From Solitalea canadensis DSM 3403 (GTDB taxonomy: Bacteria > Bacteroidota > Bacteroidia > Sphingobacteriales > Sphingobacteriaceae): a DNA stretch of 64,000 nucleotides. Location of the stretch: NCBI RefSeq assembly GCF_000242635.2, contig NC_017770.1:372001-436000 (forward strand), written 5' to 3'. The notes under the pieces were generated by a model, which saw only the letters and a list, made by a program, of their open reading frames with translations, did no database searches and was not told the origin of the DNA. The translations under genes and the position numbers were made by a program. This document shows, piece after piece, positions 26,680-35,766 of this stretch; position 1 is the stretch's first letter; each line of letters starts with the position of its first letter.

Positions 26680-28107
26680 ATGAAAAAGATATTCTTTGTG
26701 GTGTTTGCATTGATATGTTGGAGTTGCTCCAAAAAATCAGTAAGCACAACCGACAGTGATAATACAATAACGCCATTGCCAAGTGATGTGGCATTATGGT
26801 TAACAGATCCTGCGAGCGGTATGTTCTTTAAACAACAAAATGTACAATTGGACTTTAGTACTGCCCAGAATTCCAATCCGACGATTAAAGTGGATGAACA
26901 GCAAAGCTTTCAAACCATTGACGGCTTTGGTTATACGCTGACAGGCGGCAGTGCCTATCATATTCATACGATGGATGCTGCAAGTCGTTCTGCTTTGTTA
27001 AAAGAGTTGTTTGCAACCGATGGGAGCAATATTGGAGTAAGTTATTTGCGTGTCAGTATCGGAGCTTCTGATCTGGATGCACAAACTTTTTCCTACAATG
27101 ATTTGCCTGCGGGACAAACGGATGTGAATATGGATAAGTTCACTATCGCTCCAGATAAGACTCATCTTATTCCGGTATTAAAAGAGATTTTGGCGATAAA
27201 TCCGTCTATCAAAATTTTGGGCTCGCCATGGTCTCCACCAACCTGGATGAAAACCAATAACAGTACGATCGGTGGAAGTCTGAAACCTGAATACTATGAT
27301 GCTTATGCGAAATACTTTGTTAAATATATTCAAAGTATGAAGGCTGAAGGGATTACTATTAATGCGATCACCATTCAAAATGAGCCATTACATCCGGGTA
27401 ATAATCCAAGTTTATTAATGCTTCCTGAAGAACAAGCAGCTTTTATTAAGCAAAGTCTTGGTCCGTTATTTAAAAAAGAAGGCATTACAACTAAAATCAT
27501 TATCTACGACCATAACTTGGATAAACCAGATTATCCGATTAATATCTTAAATGATGCAGATGCTAAGAGTTATGTTGATGGCTCTGCATTCCACCTTTAT
27601 GCTGGCTCTGTAGAGGCTTTGGATCAAGTACACAAAGCGCATCCAGATAAAAATCTTTATTTCACAGAGCAATGGGTGGGAGCACCTGGTAATATGAAGG
27701 AAGACTTGAAATGGCATATTAAGAATGTGATCATAGGTACCATGCGCAATTGGAGTAAGATAGCTTTAGAATGGAATTTAGCGGCTGATGCAAAGCAAGA
27801 ACCACATACTCCAGGCGGTTGTACAGAGTGCCTTGGGGCCCTTACGATCAATAGTGGAAGTATAACCCGTAATCCGGCATACTACATTATTGCTCATGCA
27901 TCTAAATTTGTACGCCCGGGGTCAACAAGGATAATGTCTGATATGGCCCAAAATCTTCCGAATGTTGCATTCAAAACTCCTGATGGTAAAAAAGTCTTAA
28001 TTGTATTAAACGAAGGAAATTCTTCTCAAACCTTTAACATCAAACAAGGAGATAAACTTGTTACTACAACCTTAAATGCAGGAGCTGTTGGTACTTATGT
28101 TTGGTAA
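26680..28107 (+). CDS. GH30 beta-glucanase lipoprotein (probable endo-beta-1,6-glucanase or beta-glucosidase)
   Basis: This is a glycoside hydrolase family 30 protein of 475 residues. The signal sequence ends WSCSKK, a probable lipobox. The (beta/alpha)8 barrel has the acid/base E235 in TIQNEPLHPGN and the nucleophile E330 in YFTEQWVGAPG; QTIDGFGYTLTGGSA near residue 82 and LGSPWSPPTWMKTN near 183 are further GH30 marks. The C-terminal side beta domain is short but present (VAFKTPDGKKVLIVLNEG). In a cluster with GH16 and GH3, an enzyme for beta-1,6 branches of laminarin-like glucan is the best guess; glucocerebrosidase-like activity is less likely. It is the last gene of PUL 2. Confidence 0.88.
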   Translation: MKKIFFVVFALICWSCSKKSVSTTDSDNTITPLPSDVALWLTDPASGMFFKQQNVQLDFSTAQNSNPTIKVDEQQSFQTIDGFGYTLTGGSAYHIHTMDAASRSALLKELFATDGSNIGVSYLRVSIGASDLDAQTFSYNDLPAGQTDVNMDKFTIAPDKTHLIPVLKEILAINPSIKILGSPWSPPTWMKTNNSTIGGSLKPEYYDAYAKYFVKYIQSMKAEGITINAITIQNEPLHPGNNPSLLMLPEEQAAFIKQSLGPLFKKEGITTKIIIYDHNLDKPDYPINILNDADAKSYVDGSAFHLYAGSVEALDQVHKAHPDKNLYFTEQWVGAPGNMKEDLKWHIKNVIIGTMRNWSKIALEWNLAADAKQEPHTPGGCTECLGALTINSGSITRNPAYYIIAHASKFVRPGSTRIMSDMAQNLPNVAFKTPDGKKVLIVLNEGNSSQTFNIKQGDKLVTTTLNAGAVGTYVW

Positions 28108-28189
28108 TTGAATATTCCATTCTGGTAGCTGGAAGGGTTCATTTGAATGGCAATGCAGCAGTATTAGCTTTAATTGATTCATATCTGGT

Positions 28190-28228
28190 AAATTGTGCAT
28201 AGTGGTCATGTAGTCATATGCACAATTT
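28190..28228 (+). terminator. Probable terminator of PUL 2
   Basis: A 12-base stem, AAATTGTGCATA with its complement at 28217-28228, and a 15-base loop. It is 82 bases after the GH30 stop. The tail is only weakly T-rich. Confidence 0.45.
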
Positions 28229-28375
28229 ATTTCTAGTTGAAAAAAACATAACTTGAAAGTTAGTAGTTTTACTTAGATGCATAAATCAGTATCACTATCG
28301 ATAAAACTCCTGAGGTGTTTTTTTAATTTGAATTAATTCATAGGCACACCATTGCATTGAACAGATTAAACCTTA

Positions 28376-29215
28376 ATGAAAAAAGCATTTAAAATCATAG
28401 GCTGGGTTATCGGCATTTTTCTCATAGGCGCTGGAACCATTTTCCTTGTTGCTTGGAAATCCCCGGCATTTTACAAGGTACAAAAGCGATCTCCCTTAGA
28501 ACAAGCGTATGTAACATTTATCCGATATTCAGGAGAACACCCAAGACCTTATATAATTGAAACCCAAGGTGCCATCATATTTGGGGCTGAACACACGAGA
28601 AATCCACAACACCGTGAGATTAAAATGATTGAAGAAAAGTGGAAAACATTAAAGCCTTCAATTGCTTTGGTAGAAGGACGGTTAGGCTTTTTATTGCCCG
28701 GTCTTATGGACCCTGTAGCGAATTTGGGTGAAGGTGGAAAAGTGAAACAGTTAGCAGAAAAGGATGATATTCCGATCTACAATTGGGATTTGTCAAAAGA
28801 GGAATTAGCTATTCAACTTAAATCGAAATTTAGCAATGAACAAATTGCACTTGCTCAAATATTACAACCCTATTTTTCACAGCTCAGATTTGGGAAACCA
28901 TCTTCCGAGGCAGATTTTTTGCAGCCTTTTTTCAAGCGGGCAGCCATTGTTGGATTGGAAGATTCAATAAAAAGTGTGCAGGATATTGATAAGGTATGGA
29001 AAAAATACTTTTCTACAATTGACTGGCGTAATGTATCCGATGAAACTACTCTTCCAGGTTACTTAAATGATATGTTAGCAGTAACCAACGACTTGCGTAA
29101 TCAGCAATTGATATCTGTTGTTAATGAACTTGTTTCAAAGGGAGAAAGAGTATTTCTAATTTGCGGATCAAGTCACGCTTATTGCGTGGGGCCCGCTTTT
29201 AAAGCCGATAAGTAA
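28376..29215 (+). CDS. Membrane-anchored TraB/GumN (Tiki-like) family protein
   Basis: This protein of 279 residues has one N-terminal membrane helix (about 7-28) and a soluble part that fits the TraB/PrgY/GumN superfamily. Two GxxH motifs typical of this EreA/Tiki-like fold are visible: GAEH near residue 71 and GSSH near 267, with LVEGR between them near residue 99. Members are putative metalloproteases, but no activity can be claimed here. It is expected to sit on the outer face of the inner membrane. It is a single gene, ending with a terminator shared with icd. Confidence 0.55.
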   Translation: MKKAFKIIGWVIGIFLIGAGTIFLVAWKSPAFYKVQKRSPLEQAYVTFIRYSGEHPRPYIIETQGAIIFGAEHTRNPQHREIKMIEEKWKTLKPSIALVEGRLGFLLPGLMDPVANLGEGGKVKQLAEKDDIPIYNWDLSKEELAIQLKSKFSNEQIALAQILQPYFSQLRFGKPSSEADFLQPFFKRAAIVGLEDSIKSVQDIDKVWKKYFSTIDWRNVSDETTLPGYLNDMLAVTNDLRNQQLISVVNELVSKGERVFLICGSSHAYCVGPAFKADK

Positions 29216-29308
29216 TAAATAGTCCACAATATCTCAGTCATTCTACAGTAAGACTTGGAATCGTGGCGTTTATTTTCAATAACCATTCATTGGTAAAACT
29301 ATAATAAC

Positions 29309-29344
29309 AAAAACGGTTGCTCACACAATGAGCAACCGTTTTTT
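29309..29344. terminator. Bidirectional terminator between the TraB-like gene and icd
   Basis: AAAAACGGTTGCTCA (29309-29323) pairs perfectly with 29329-29343 around CACAA, with A before and T after, so it works for both converging genes. Confidence 0.9.
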
Positions 29345-29362
29345 ATTTGTAAGTATTTATAA

Positions 29363-30595
29363 TTACTTAGCTAATTTAGCTTTTAAGTTCTCATCAATAG
29401 CAGCTAAGAAATCCTCAGTATACAAGTACTGATCAGAAGTTACATTATTGCCATAGATACAAACAGCTAAATCTTTAGTCATTTTACCTGATTCTACAGT
29501 TTCCACACAAACTTTTTCTAAAGTTTGGCAGAAATCAACTAAAGCTTGGTTGCCATCTAATTTACCACGGAACTCTAAACCACGAGTCCATGCGAAAATT
29601 GATGCGATTGGGTTAGTTGAAGTACGTTTACCTTTTTGGTGTTCGCGGTAGTGACGTGTTACAGTACCGTGAGCAGCTTCAGCTTCCATTGTTTTTCCAT
29701 CCGGAGTTACCAAAGTAGAAGTCATTAAACCTAATGAACCAAAACCTTGAGCAACAGTATCCGACTGAACGTCGCCATCGTAGTTTTTACAAGCCCAAAC
29801 AAAGTTACCATTCCATTTTAATGCAGAAGCAACCATGTCGTCAATTAGGCGGTGCTCATAAGTAATGCCTAATTCGTCCATTTTAGCTTTGTATTCGTTT
29901 TGGTAGATTTCTTCGAAGATATCTTTAAAACGACCATCATATTTTTTCAAGATGGTGTTTTTAGTCGATAAGTATAAAGGCCATTTTTTCATAATTGCCT
30001 GGTTAAAGCAAGAATGAGCAAAACCACGGATCGACTCATCAGTGTTGTACATTGCTAAAGCAACACCATCACCTTTATAGTTATAAACTTCGTGCTCAAT
30101 AACTTCACCGTTTTCACCTTCAAACTTGATGGTTAATTTACCTTTTCCTTTAGTTACGAAATCGGTAGCGCGGTATTGATCACCAAAAGCATGACGACCA
30201 ACACAAATAGGAGCGGTCCAATTTGGAACCAAACGAGGAACATTTGAACAAACGATTGGCTCACGGAAAACAGTACCGTCCAAAATATTACGGATAGTAC
30301 CATTAGGTGATTTCCACATTTGTTTTAATTTGAACTCCTCAACACGTTGCTCATCAGGAGTGATAGTAGCACATTTGATACCTACGTTATATTTTTTGAT
30401 AGCCTCAGCAGCATCAACAGTAACCTGGTCATTAGTAGCATCGCGGTGCTCAATACCAAGGTCATAGTATTTAATATCAAGGTCCAGGTAAGTAAGGATT
30501 AATTTGTCCTTGATGAATTTCCAGATAATGCGGGTCATTTCATCGCCGTCCAGTTCCACAACCGGGTTGGCAACTTTAATTTTTTCTATCGACAT
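29363..30595 (-). CDS. icd: NADP-dependent isocitrate dehydrogenase (eukaryote-like homodimeric type)
   Basis: This TCA-cycle enzyme of 410 residues oxidises isocitrate to 2-oxoglutarate with NADP. It matches the cytosolic/mitochondrial IDH1/IDH2 type rather than the E. coli Icd type: [14 protein letters not shown] at the N-terminus, [32 protein letters not shown] near residues 74-105 with the substrate-binding [13 protein letters not shown], and [30 protein letters not shown] with the metal-binding aspartates. The [13 protein letters not shown] segment near 310 carries the NADP-contact residues. It is a single gene, divergent from the desaturase-like gene. Confidence 0.96.
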   Translation of the reverse strand: MSIEKIKVANPVVELDGDEMTRIIWKFIKDKLILTYLDLDIKYYDLGIEHRDATNDQVTVDAAEAIKKYNVGIKCATITPDEQRVEEFKLKQMWKSPNGTIRNILDGTVFREPIVCSNVPRLVPNWTAPICVGRHAFGDQYRATDFVTKGKGKLTIKFEGENGEVIEHEVYNYKGDGVALAMYNTDESIRGFAHSCFNQAIMKKWPLYLSTKNTILKKYDGRFKDIFEEIYQNEYKAKMDELGITYEHRLIDDMVASALKWNGNFVWACKNYDGDVQSDTVAQGFGSLGLMTSTLVTPDGKTMEAEAAHGTVTRHYREHQKGKRTSTNPIASIFAWTRGLEFRGKLDGNQALVDFCQTLEKVCVETVESGKMTKDLAVCIYGNNVTSDQYLYTEDFLAAIDENLKAKLAK

Positions 30596-30630
30596 AATAA
30601 CTATTTTATGAAGTTTTTCAATTCGAGCCC

Positions 30631-30638
30631 AAATTTAT
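30631..30638 (-). promoter_or_regulatory. Possible -7 element of icd
   Basis: On the minus strand TAAATTTG, fitting TAnnTTTG, 36 bases before the icd start codon. No clear -33 element was found. Confidence 0.35.
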
Positions 30639-30754
30639 AAAAATGTGTGGATGTGAGGGCTTGAAAATCTGACAATTTGAAAATTATATCAGAAAAAATA
30701 GAAATGGTCATTGTTAATGAAAAACATATCGAACCACAAACTGATTTCTATCGA

Positions 30755-30762
30755 TATATTTG
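30755..30762 (+). promoter_or_regulatory. -7 element of the desaturase-family gene
   Basis: TATATTTG ending 28 bases before the ATG at 30791. The -33 region is not a good match. Confidence 0.4.
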
Positions 30763-30790
30763 CCTTACTTATTAAGAACTACATACTCGT

Positions 30791-31495
30791 ATGATTAACC
30801 TCGAAACATTTCTTCTTACTTTTCAGTCTGTTTCTCCGGTATTATTATGGCTCATTTTTTTGTTAGAAAACACAATTATTATGATGCTGGCTTTGGTTGT
30901 TGGTGAATTAATTATTAATAGAAAATATTTTTTGAGAGGTATACGCACTTATTCCAAACGTGATTGGATTATAGGTGTGTCAACCTGCTGCATCAATACC
31001 GCAATAACTTACCTTGGCTTTTGGTTGTGGAAACACCAGTATATCGACATTAAATTTGATTGGAATGGCTTGGTGCTAATTGATTTCCTACTTATGTTTT
31101 TTGTTATGGACCTGCTAATGTTTTTGTTTCATTACGGAATTCATAAAACCGGCGTTTATAAAAAGATTCATGAGCTTCATCATACCGCTATTGATCCAAA
31201 ACCTATAGACTTGTTCGTTCTTCATCCTGCAGAAACAATAGGGTTTGGGACTTTATGGTTAATGGTACTTTATGTTTTTGAGTTAAACATTTATGCCATC
31301 ATTTTTTATCTTATGCTAAATGTGTTGTTTGGGATCATTGGGCATCTCGGGTTTGAGCCCTTTAAAAAGGGTAATGTCATATTTAAATGGTTAGGAACCT
31401 CTACGTTTCATCACCATCATCATCAACATATAGATTGTAATTTTGGATTTTATACTACAATTTGGGATCAATTATTTGGAACATTAAAAAAATAA
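30791..31495 (+). CDS. Sterol desaturase / fatty acid hydroxylase family membrane enzyme
   Basis: This is an integral membrane di-iron enzyme of 234 residues with about five hydrophobic helices. The histidine clusters of the superfamily are present: HYGIH near residue 117, HELHH near 131, H151, and the histidine-rich block HHHHHQHID near residue 213. Members hydroxylate or desaturate fatty acids, sterols or carotenoids using oxygen; the substrate cannot be told. The GH20 gene follows after 65 bases on the same strand, but a functional link is not evident. Confidence 0.8.
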   Translation: MINLETFLLTFQSVSPVLLWLIFLLENTIIMMLALVVGELIINRKYFLRGIRTYSKRDWIIGVSTCCINTAITYLGFWLWKHQYIDIKFDWNGLVLIDFLLMFFVMDLLMFLFHYGIHKTGVYKKIHELHHTAIDPKPIDLFVLHPAETIGFGTLWLMVLYVFELNIYAIIFYLMLNVLFGIIGHLGFEPFKKGNVIFKWLGTSTFHHHHHQHIDCNFGFYTTIWDQLFGTLKK

Positions 31496-31560
31496 GCACA
31501 AAATTTATAGTACCTGTTTAAGGTTATTTCGTCTTACTAGTATTTCATTATTCTTATTTT

Positions 31561-33231
31561 ATGAAACTAAAACCACTCTTTATTTATTTTCTACTAACGA
31601 TCACTACGCTGTCGTCAGTTTTTGCTCAACAATCAAAAACTAATGATCGCTATCCGATTATTCCAAAACCGCAGAATCTTATTCCTCGAAAAGGTGAATT
31701 TGTGATCAATGCACAAACCCAGATCGTTCTAAATAATGACGATGAGCAACTGAAAACGGCGGTTGGATTCTTTACAGACCTTATTGAACCATCTACCGGT
31801 TTTAAGTTAGGTTATACATCAAATAAAGACAAGAATGTGATTGTATTTACGCTTGATCCGGGAATGAAAAATGAAGAAGAGTACAGAATTGCTGTATCTT
31901 CAAAAATTATTGATGTAAGATCGAAAACGGCAGCAGGTGCTTTTAGGGCAATCCAAACGCTAAGACAGTTATTGCCAGCTGCTGTTGAACAAAAACAGGT
32001 GACTTCAGCCGTTAAGTGGAGTATACCTGCGGTTGTTATATCAGATAATCCACGTTTTGATTATCGCGGATTGCATTTGGATGTTTGCCGCCATTTCTTT
32101 CCAACAGAGTTCATTAAGAAATATATTGATCTATTGGCATTGTTTAAGTTTAATACTTTCCATTGGCATTTAACTGAAGATCAGGGTTGGAGAATCGAGA
32201 TTAAAAAATATCCTAAACTGACAACTGTTGGACAATGGCGCCCTGAAACAGCTGTTGGTCGTACCACCACTGATACTCCGATAATGGATCGTAAATATGA
32301 CGGACAACCTTATCAGGGTTTTTATACTCAGGATGAGATTCGTGAAGTGGTAAAATATGCACAAGACAGATTTATTACGATTATTCCTGAAATTGAAATG
32401 CCAGGCCATGCATTGGCAGCATTAACTGCATATCCTGAATTGGGATGTACTAAAGGACCTTATGAAGTAGCCAAACATTGGGGAGTATTTAACGATGTAT
32501 TTTGTGTGCAGGATACCACATTTACATTCTTACAAAATGTACTGACTGAAGTTATTGATCTGTTCCCAGGTAAATACATCCATATTGGCGGTGATGAATG
32601 TCCTAAAGTTCGGTGGGAGCATTGTGCACATTGTCAGGCCTTCATGAAAGAAAATAACATTAAAGATGAGCATGCATTGCAAAGCTATTTCATTCAACGA
32701 ATTGAGAAATTCCTCAACGCTAAAGGTCGTCAGATAATTGGTTGGGATGAGATTCTGGAGGGTGGTTTAGCTCCAAATGCAACAGTTATGTCATGGAGAG
32801 GAATAGAAGGAGGCATTGCAGCGGCTAAAGAAAAACATGATGTGATCATGACACCTAGTCCATATTGTTATTTCGATCATTATCAGGCTGATCGTGAAAA
32901 AGAGCCTCTTGCTATTGGCGGCTTTACAACAGTTGAGAAAATTTACGGATATGAGCCTGTTCCTGAAGCATTGACACGTGAAGAAGCCAAATACATTAAA
33001 GGTGCACAAGCAAACCTTTGGTCAGAATATATTGGAACTACAGAACATGTTGAATATATGGTGTTTCCTCGTGCATTGGCTTTAGCTGAGGTTAACTGGA
33101 CTAAGAAGGAAAGTAAAAATTACAACGACTTCGTTGAGCGTTTTCAGAAACAAGCAAAACGATTAGATGTGCTTAATGTGAATTATGCAAAGCATATACT
33201 AAAAACGACAAGCACAACAACGGCCAAGTAA
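31561..33231 (+). CDS. GH20 beta-N-acetylhexosaminidase, exported
   Basis: This is a family 20 exo-hexosaminidase of 556 residues that removes terminal N-acetylglucosamine or N-acetylgalactosamine by substrate-assisted catalysis. It has a signal peptide ending SVFAQ, a GH20b-type N-terminal domain (about 30-160) and the catalytic barrel beginning RFDYRGLHLDVCRHFFP. The catalytic pair is D345 and E346 in HIGGDECPK; FHWHLTEDQGWRIEIKKYP and the tryptophan-containing VMSWRGIEGG are substrate-pocket marks. It probably acts in the periplasm on chitin oligosaccharides, glycan remnants or peptidoglycan fragments. It is not part of a SusCD locus here. Confidence 0.94.
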   Translation: MKLKPLFIYFLLTITTLSSVFAQQSKTNDRYPIIPKPQNLIPRKGEFVINAQTQIVLNNDDEQLKTAVGFFTDLIEPSTGFKLGYTSNKDKNVIVFTLDPGMKNEEEYRIAVSSKIIDVRSKTAAGAFRAIQTLRQLLPAAVEQKQVTSAVKWSIPAVVISDNPRFDYRGLHLDVCRHFFPTEFIKKYIDLLALFKFNTFHWHLTEDQGWRIEIKKYPKLTTVGQWRPETAVGRTTTDTPIMDRKYDGQPYQGFYTQDEIREVVKYAQDRFITIIPEIEMPGHALAALTAYPELGCTKGPYEVAKHWGVFNDVFCVQDTTFTFLQNVLTEVIDLFPGKYIHIGGDECPKVRWEHCAHCQAFMKENNIKDEHALQSYFIQRIEKFLNAKGRQIIGWDEILEGGLAPNATVMSWRGIEGGIAAAKEKHDVIMTPSPYCYFDHYQADREKEPLAIGGFTTVEKIYGYEPVPEALTREEAKYIKGAQANLWSEYIGTTEHVEYMVFPRALALAEVNWTKKESKNYNDFVERFQKQAKRLDVLNVNYAKHILKTTSTTTAK

Positions 33232-33256
33232 AAATTAAATGATTCTGTATTAAATG

Positions 33257-33286
33257 AAAGGGGTTAGCATTCGCTACCCCCTTTTT
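33257..33286 (+). terminator. Terminator of the GH20 gene
   Basis: AAAGGGGTTAGC pairs with GCTACCCCCTTT (one mismatch, loop ATTC), followed by T residues; 25 bases after the stop. Confidence 0.8.
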
Positions 33287-33485
33287 ATTTGACAAAGCTT
33301 AGCACGCCAGGTATTAAATTCTTTGTTAAATTGTTCATTAGCACAAACTCGGCCTTATAATACAGTTTTGGAGACTGAAAAAGTAAGTCTCGCGGAAAGC
33401 GACGAAAGAAAATAAAGCACCCAATTATGCTAAGACGCTGTGTTTTGATCTTGCTGTTAATAACTAAGTTTTTGATCTTTTATTT

Positions 33486-33499
33486 GTGATATAAATCAC
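33486..33499. promoter_or_regulatory. Crp/Fnr-type operator before the nitrite reductase operon
   Basis: A perfect palindrome, GTGAT-ATAA-ATCAC, within TTTGTGATATAAATCACC. It resembles Fnr (TTGAT-N4-ATCAA) and Crp (TGTGA-N6-TCACA) sites. It ends 77 bases before the nrfH ATG, a suitable place for activation under low oxygen or by nitrogen oxides. Which regulator binds is not known. Confidence 0.6.
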
Positions 33500-33576
33500 C
33501 TTTTTAGCATGATTAATATCATAGAAATGTCAATTTTTCATGTTTAAAATTGTAATGTCATAAAAGTTGATATTAC

Positions 33577-34179
33577 ATGTTAAAACTCTTCCGCTTTTTA
33601 TTACCACCCAGGCAATGGGTTCCATTCGTGATTGTAGCGCTTGGAATTGGAATAGGGTTATTCACCTACCTTCTATACGTATCTAACGCTGTTTCGTACC
33701 TTTCTGACGATCCTAAAACGTGTGTCAATTGCCACGTAATGACACCTTTTTATGCTACATGGCAACATAGTTCGCATGCAAGGGTAGCAAGTTGTAATGA
33801 TTGTCACGTTCCGCACAATAATGTATTTAACAAATATTTCTTCAAAGCAAAGGATGGCTTATACCATGCTACAGTTTTTACCTGGAGGGCAGAGCCTCAG
33901 GTAATTCATATAAAAGAAGCCGGAACTGATGTGGTTCAAAAGAATTGCCAGCGTTGTCACAGTGATTTAAATGCAGCTGTGAAAACAACCGGAGTTACAC
34001 TGGAAAAACGTGAACATGGAGAAGGCAAGTTGTGCTGGGATTGCCATAGGGAAGTTCCTCACGGCCGCGTAAATAGTCTTTCAGCGGCTCCTAATGCAAG
34101 GGTGCCGGTGCCGGAATCACCAATACCGGATTGGTTGAAGAAACAAACTGAAGAAAACAAAGACAAAAACACTAAATAA
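33577..34179 (+). CDS. nrfH: Cytochrome c nitrite reductase small subunit, NapC/NirT family quinol dehydrogenase
   Basis: This is a membrane-anchored tetraheme cytochrome of 200 residues that takes electrons from menaquinol and passes them to NrfA. One N-terminal membrane helix (about 15-38) precedes four heme-binding CxxCH motifs beginning at C49, C73, C124 and C153. The spacing CVNCHVMTPFYATWQHSSHA is typical of NrfH, where the first heme has a nearby methionine. It begins the operon nrfH-nrfA-resB-ccsA-porin; nrfA follows after 36 bases. Confidence 0.93.
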   Translation: MLKLFRFLLPPRQWVPFVIVALGIGIGLFTYLLYVSNAVSYLSDDPKTCVNCHVMTPFYATWQHSSHARVASCNDCHVPHNNVFNKYFFKAKDGLYHATVFTWRAEPQVIHIKEAGTDVVQKNCQRCHSDLNAAVKTTGVTLEKREHGEGKLCWDCHREVPHGRVNSLSAAPNARVPVPESPIPDWLKKQTEENKDKNTK

Positions 34180-34215
34180 TTATATCGAACGTCTGAACTT
34201 ATTAATCTGAATTAT

Positions 34216-35733
34216 ATGACACCGCTTAAAGAAACTATTAAACGTAAACCATGGCTGGGATGGGTGATGTTTGGCTTAACCATGTTAGTCGTGTTTATGT
34301 TAGGATTACTCGTAAACAGTGTAATGGAGCGCCGCACCGAAGCGCTTTTTATTAACAAAGCAATGACTGACGTAAAACCGTTTGAATCAAAAAATGAAGT
34401 ATGGGGAGAAAATTATCCGCGCGAGTTTCAAACGTATTACCAAACAGCCGATACTACTTTTTCAAGCCAGTATGGTGGTGGAAAAATGCGAGATATGCTG
34501 GCTGATGATCCCCGTATGGTGGTTCTTTGGGCAGGTTATGCATTTGCCAAGGACTATACCCAGGGAAGAGGCCACTATTATGCAATTGAAGATATTCACA
34601 ACACACTTCGTACGGGTTCACCAAAAGGGCCTCAGGATGGTCCTCAACCATCGAGTTGTTGGGTTTGTAAATCTCCTGATGTACCTCGTATGATGGACAA
34701 GCTTGGAGTGGATGAGTTTTACAAGAAAACCTGGGCAAGTTTAGGATCGGAAATAGTTAATCCTATTGGCTGTGCAGATTGTCATGATTCTAAAACGATG
34801 AATCTGAAAATTACTCGTCCTGCATTAATTGAGGCCTTTAAAGAACAAGGAAAAGATATCACCAAAGCAACACATAATGAAATGCGTTCACTGGTTTGTG
34901 CACAGTGCCACGTTGAGTATTATTTTGATAAAAAATCAGTGGAAGGTGCAGCTCGCGTAAAATTCCCATGGAAGAATGGCTTTACAGTTGAAGACATGGA
35001 GAAATATTATGATGGAATTGAGTTTACCGACTTTGTTCATAAACTCAGCAAAACGCCAATTCTGAAAGCTCAGCACCCTGACTATGAATTACACATGATG
35101 GGTGTTCACGGTCAGCGTGGTGTTTCTTGTGCTGATTGTCATATGCCTTACAAAAGTGAAGGTGGTCAAAAATTCACCGATCATAAAATACAATCACCAC
35201 TTAACAACGTTGCTAACTCTTGCCAGGTTTGTCACCGAGAAGAAGAAAAAACCTTGATCGCAAACGTAAATGAGCGCCAGCAGAAAGTTCATGATATCCG
35301 TATCGAGCTAGAGGATCAATTGGTAAAAGCTCATTTGGAAGCGAAAATTGCTTGGGATAAAGGTGCAACAGATGTGCAAATGAAAAATGTGCTAAAACTT
35401 ATACGTCAGGCGCAGTGGCGTTGGGATTTCTCTGCTGCTTCACATGGTGCTTCATTCCATGCTCCATTAGAAACAGCCAGAATGATAACAAACGGAATGA
35501 ATAAAGTGGCAGAAGCAAGGATCGAACTTAGTAAGATTCTGGTTTCATTAGGCCAAACAGGTCCTATTCAATATGCTGACATTTCTACAAAAGAGAAAGC
35601 TCAGCAGCTTATTGGATTAGACATGGCTAAGGAACGTGCTGATAAAGAAGTATTCAAAAAAACAGTAGTTCCTCAATGGTTGGAACAAGCGAAGAAAAAA
35701 GAGCTTTTGTTTTCAACCGGAAACTCAAAATAA
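34216..35733 (+). CDS. nrfA: Ammonia-forming pentaheme cytochrome c nitrite reductase
   Basis: This is a periplasmic enzyme of 505 residues that reduces nitrite to ammonium with six electrons. It has an N-terminal signal anchor (about 15-37). The five heme sites are the special catalytic CWVCK at C148-K152, and CxxCH motifs beginning at C186, C228, C305 and C336. The lysine-ligated heme and the spacing to the following hemes are diagnostic of NrfA. It works with NrfH in dissimilatory nitrite reduction to ammonium, allowing respiration without oxygen or nitrite detoxification. The downstream ResB- and CcsA-like genes should attach its hemes. Confidence 0.97.
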   Translation: MTPLKETIKRKPWLGWVMFGLTMLVVFMLGLLVNSVMERRTEALFINKAMTDVKPFESKNEVWGENYPREFQTYYQTADTTFSSQYGGGKMRDMLADDPRMVVLWAGYAFAKDYTQGRGHYYAIEDIHNTLRTGSPKGPQDGPQPSSCWVCKSPDVPRMMDKLGVDEFYKKTWASLGSEIVNPIGCADCHDSKTMNLKITRPALIEAFKEQGKDITKATHNEMRSLVCAQCHVEYYFDKKSVEGAARVKFPWKNGFTVEDMEKYYDGIEFTDFVHKLSKTPILKAQHPDYELHMMGVHGQRGVSCADCHMPYKSEGGQKFTDHKIQSPLNNVANSCQVCHREEEKTLIANVNERQQKVHDIRIELEDQLVKAHLEAKIAWDKGATDVQMKNVLKLIRQAQWRWDFSAASHGASFHAPLETARMITNGMNKVAEARIELSKILVSLGQTGPIQYADISTKEKAQQLIGLDMAKERADKEVFKKTVVPQWLEQAKKKELLFSTGNSK

Positions 35734-35766
35734 ATCTGTAAGGATTAGCAACGCTCTTAAGGAAAT

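Larger units (their letters stand above)
33232..33576. other. Intergenic region before nrfH
   Basis: 345 bases without a gene. It holds the GH20 terminator at 33257-33286, a small pair of hairpins at about 33371-33401 (GAGACT/AGTCTC, then CGC/GCG) of unknown meaning, and a Crp/Fnr-type palindrome at 33486-33499. Confidence 0.6.

Noticed and set aside
33371-33401. Small hairpins before nrfH as a riboswitch
   Set aside because: They lie upstream of the Crp/Fnr-type site and so probably outside the transcript; no known riboswitch core was recognised.
34382-34738. Open frames of about 100 residues on both strands inside nrfA
   Set aside because: They overlap a gene with all five heme motifs intact and show no family features; they are shadows of its codon use.
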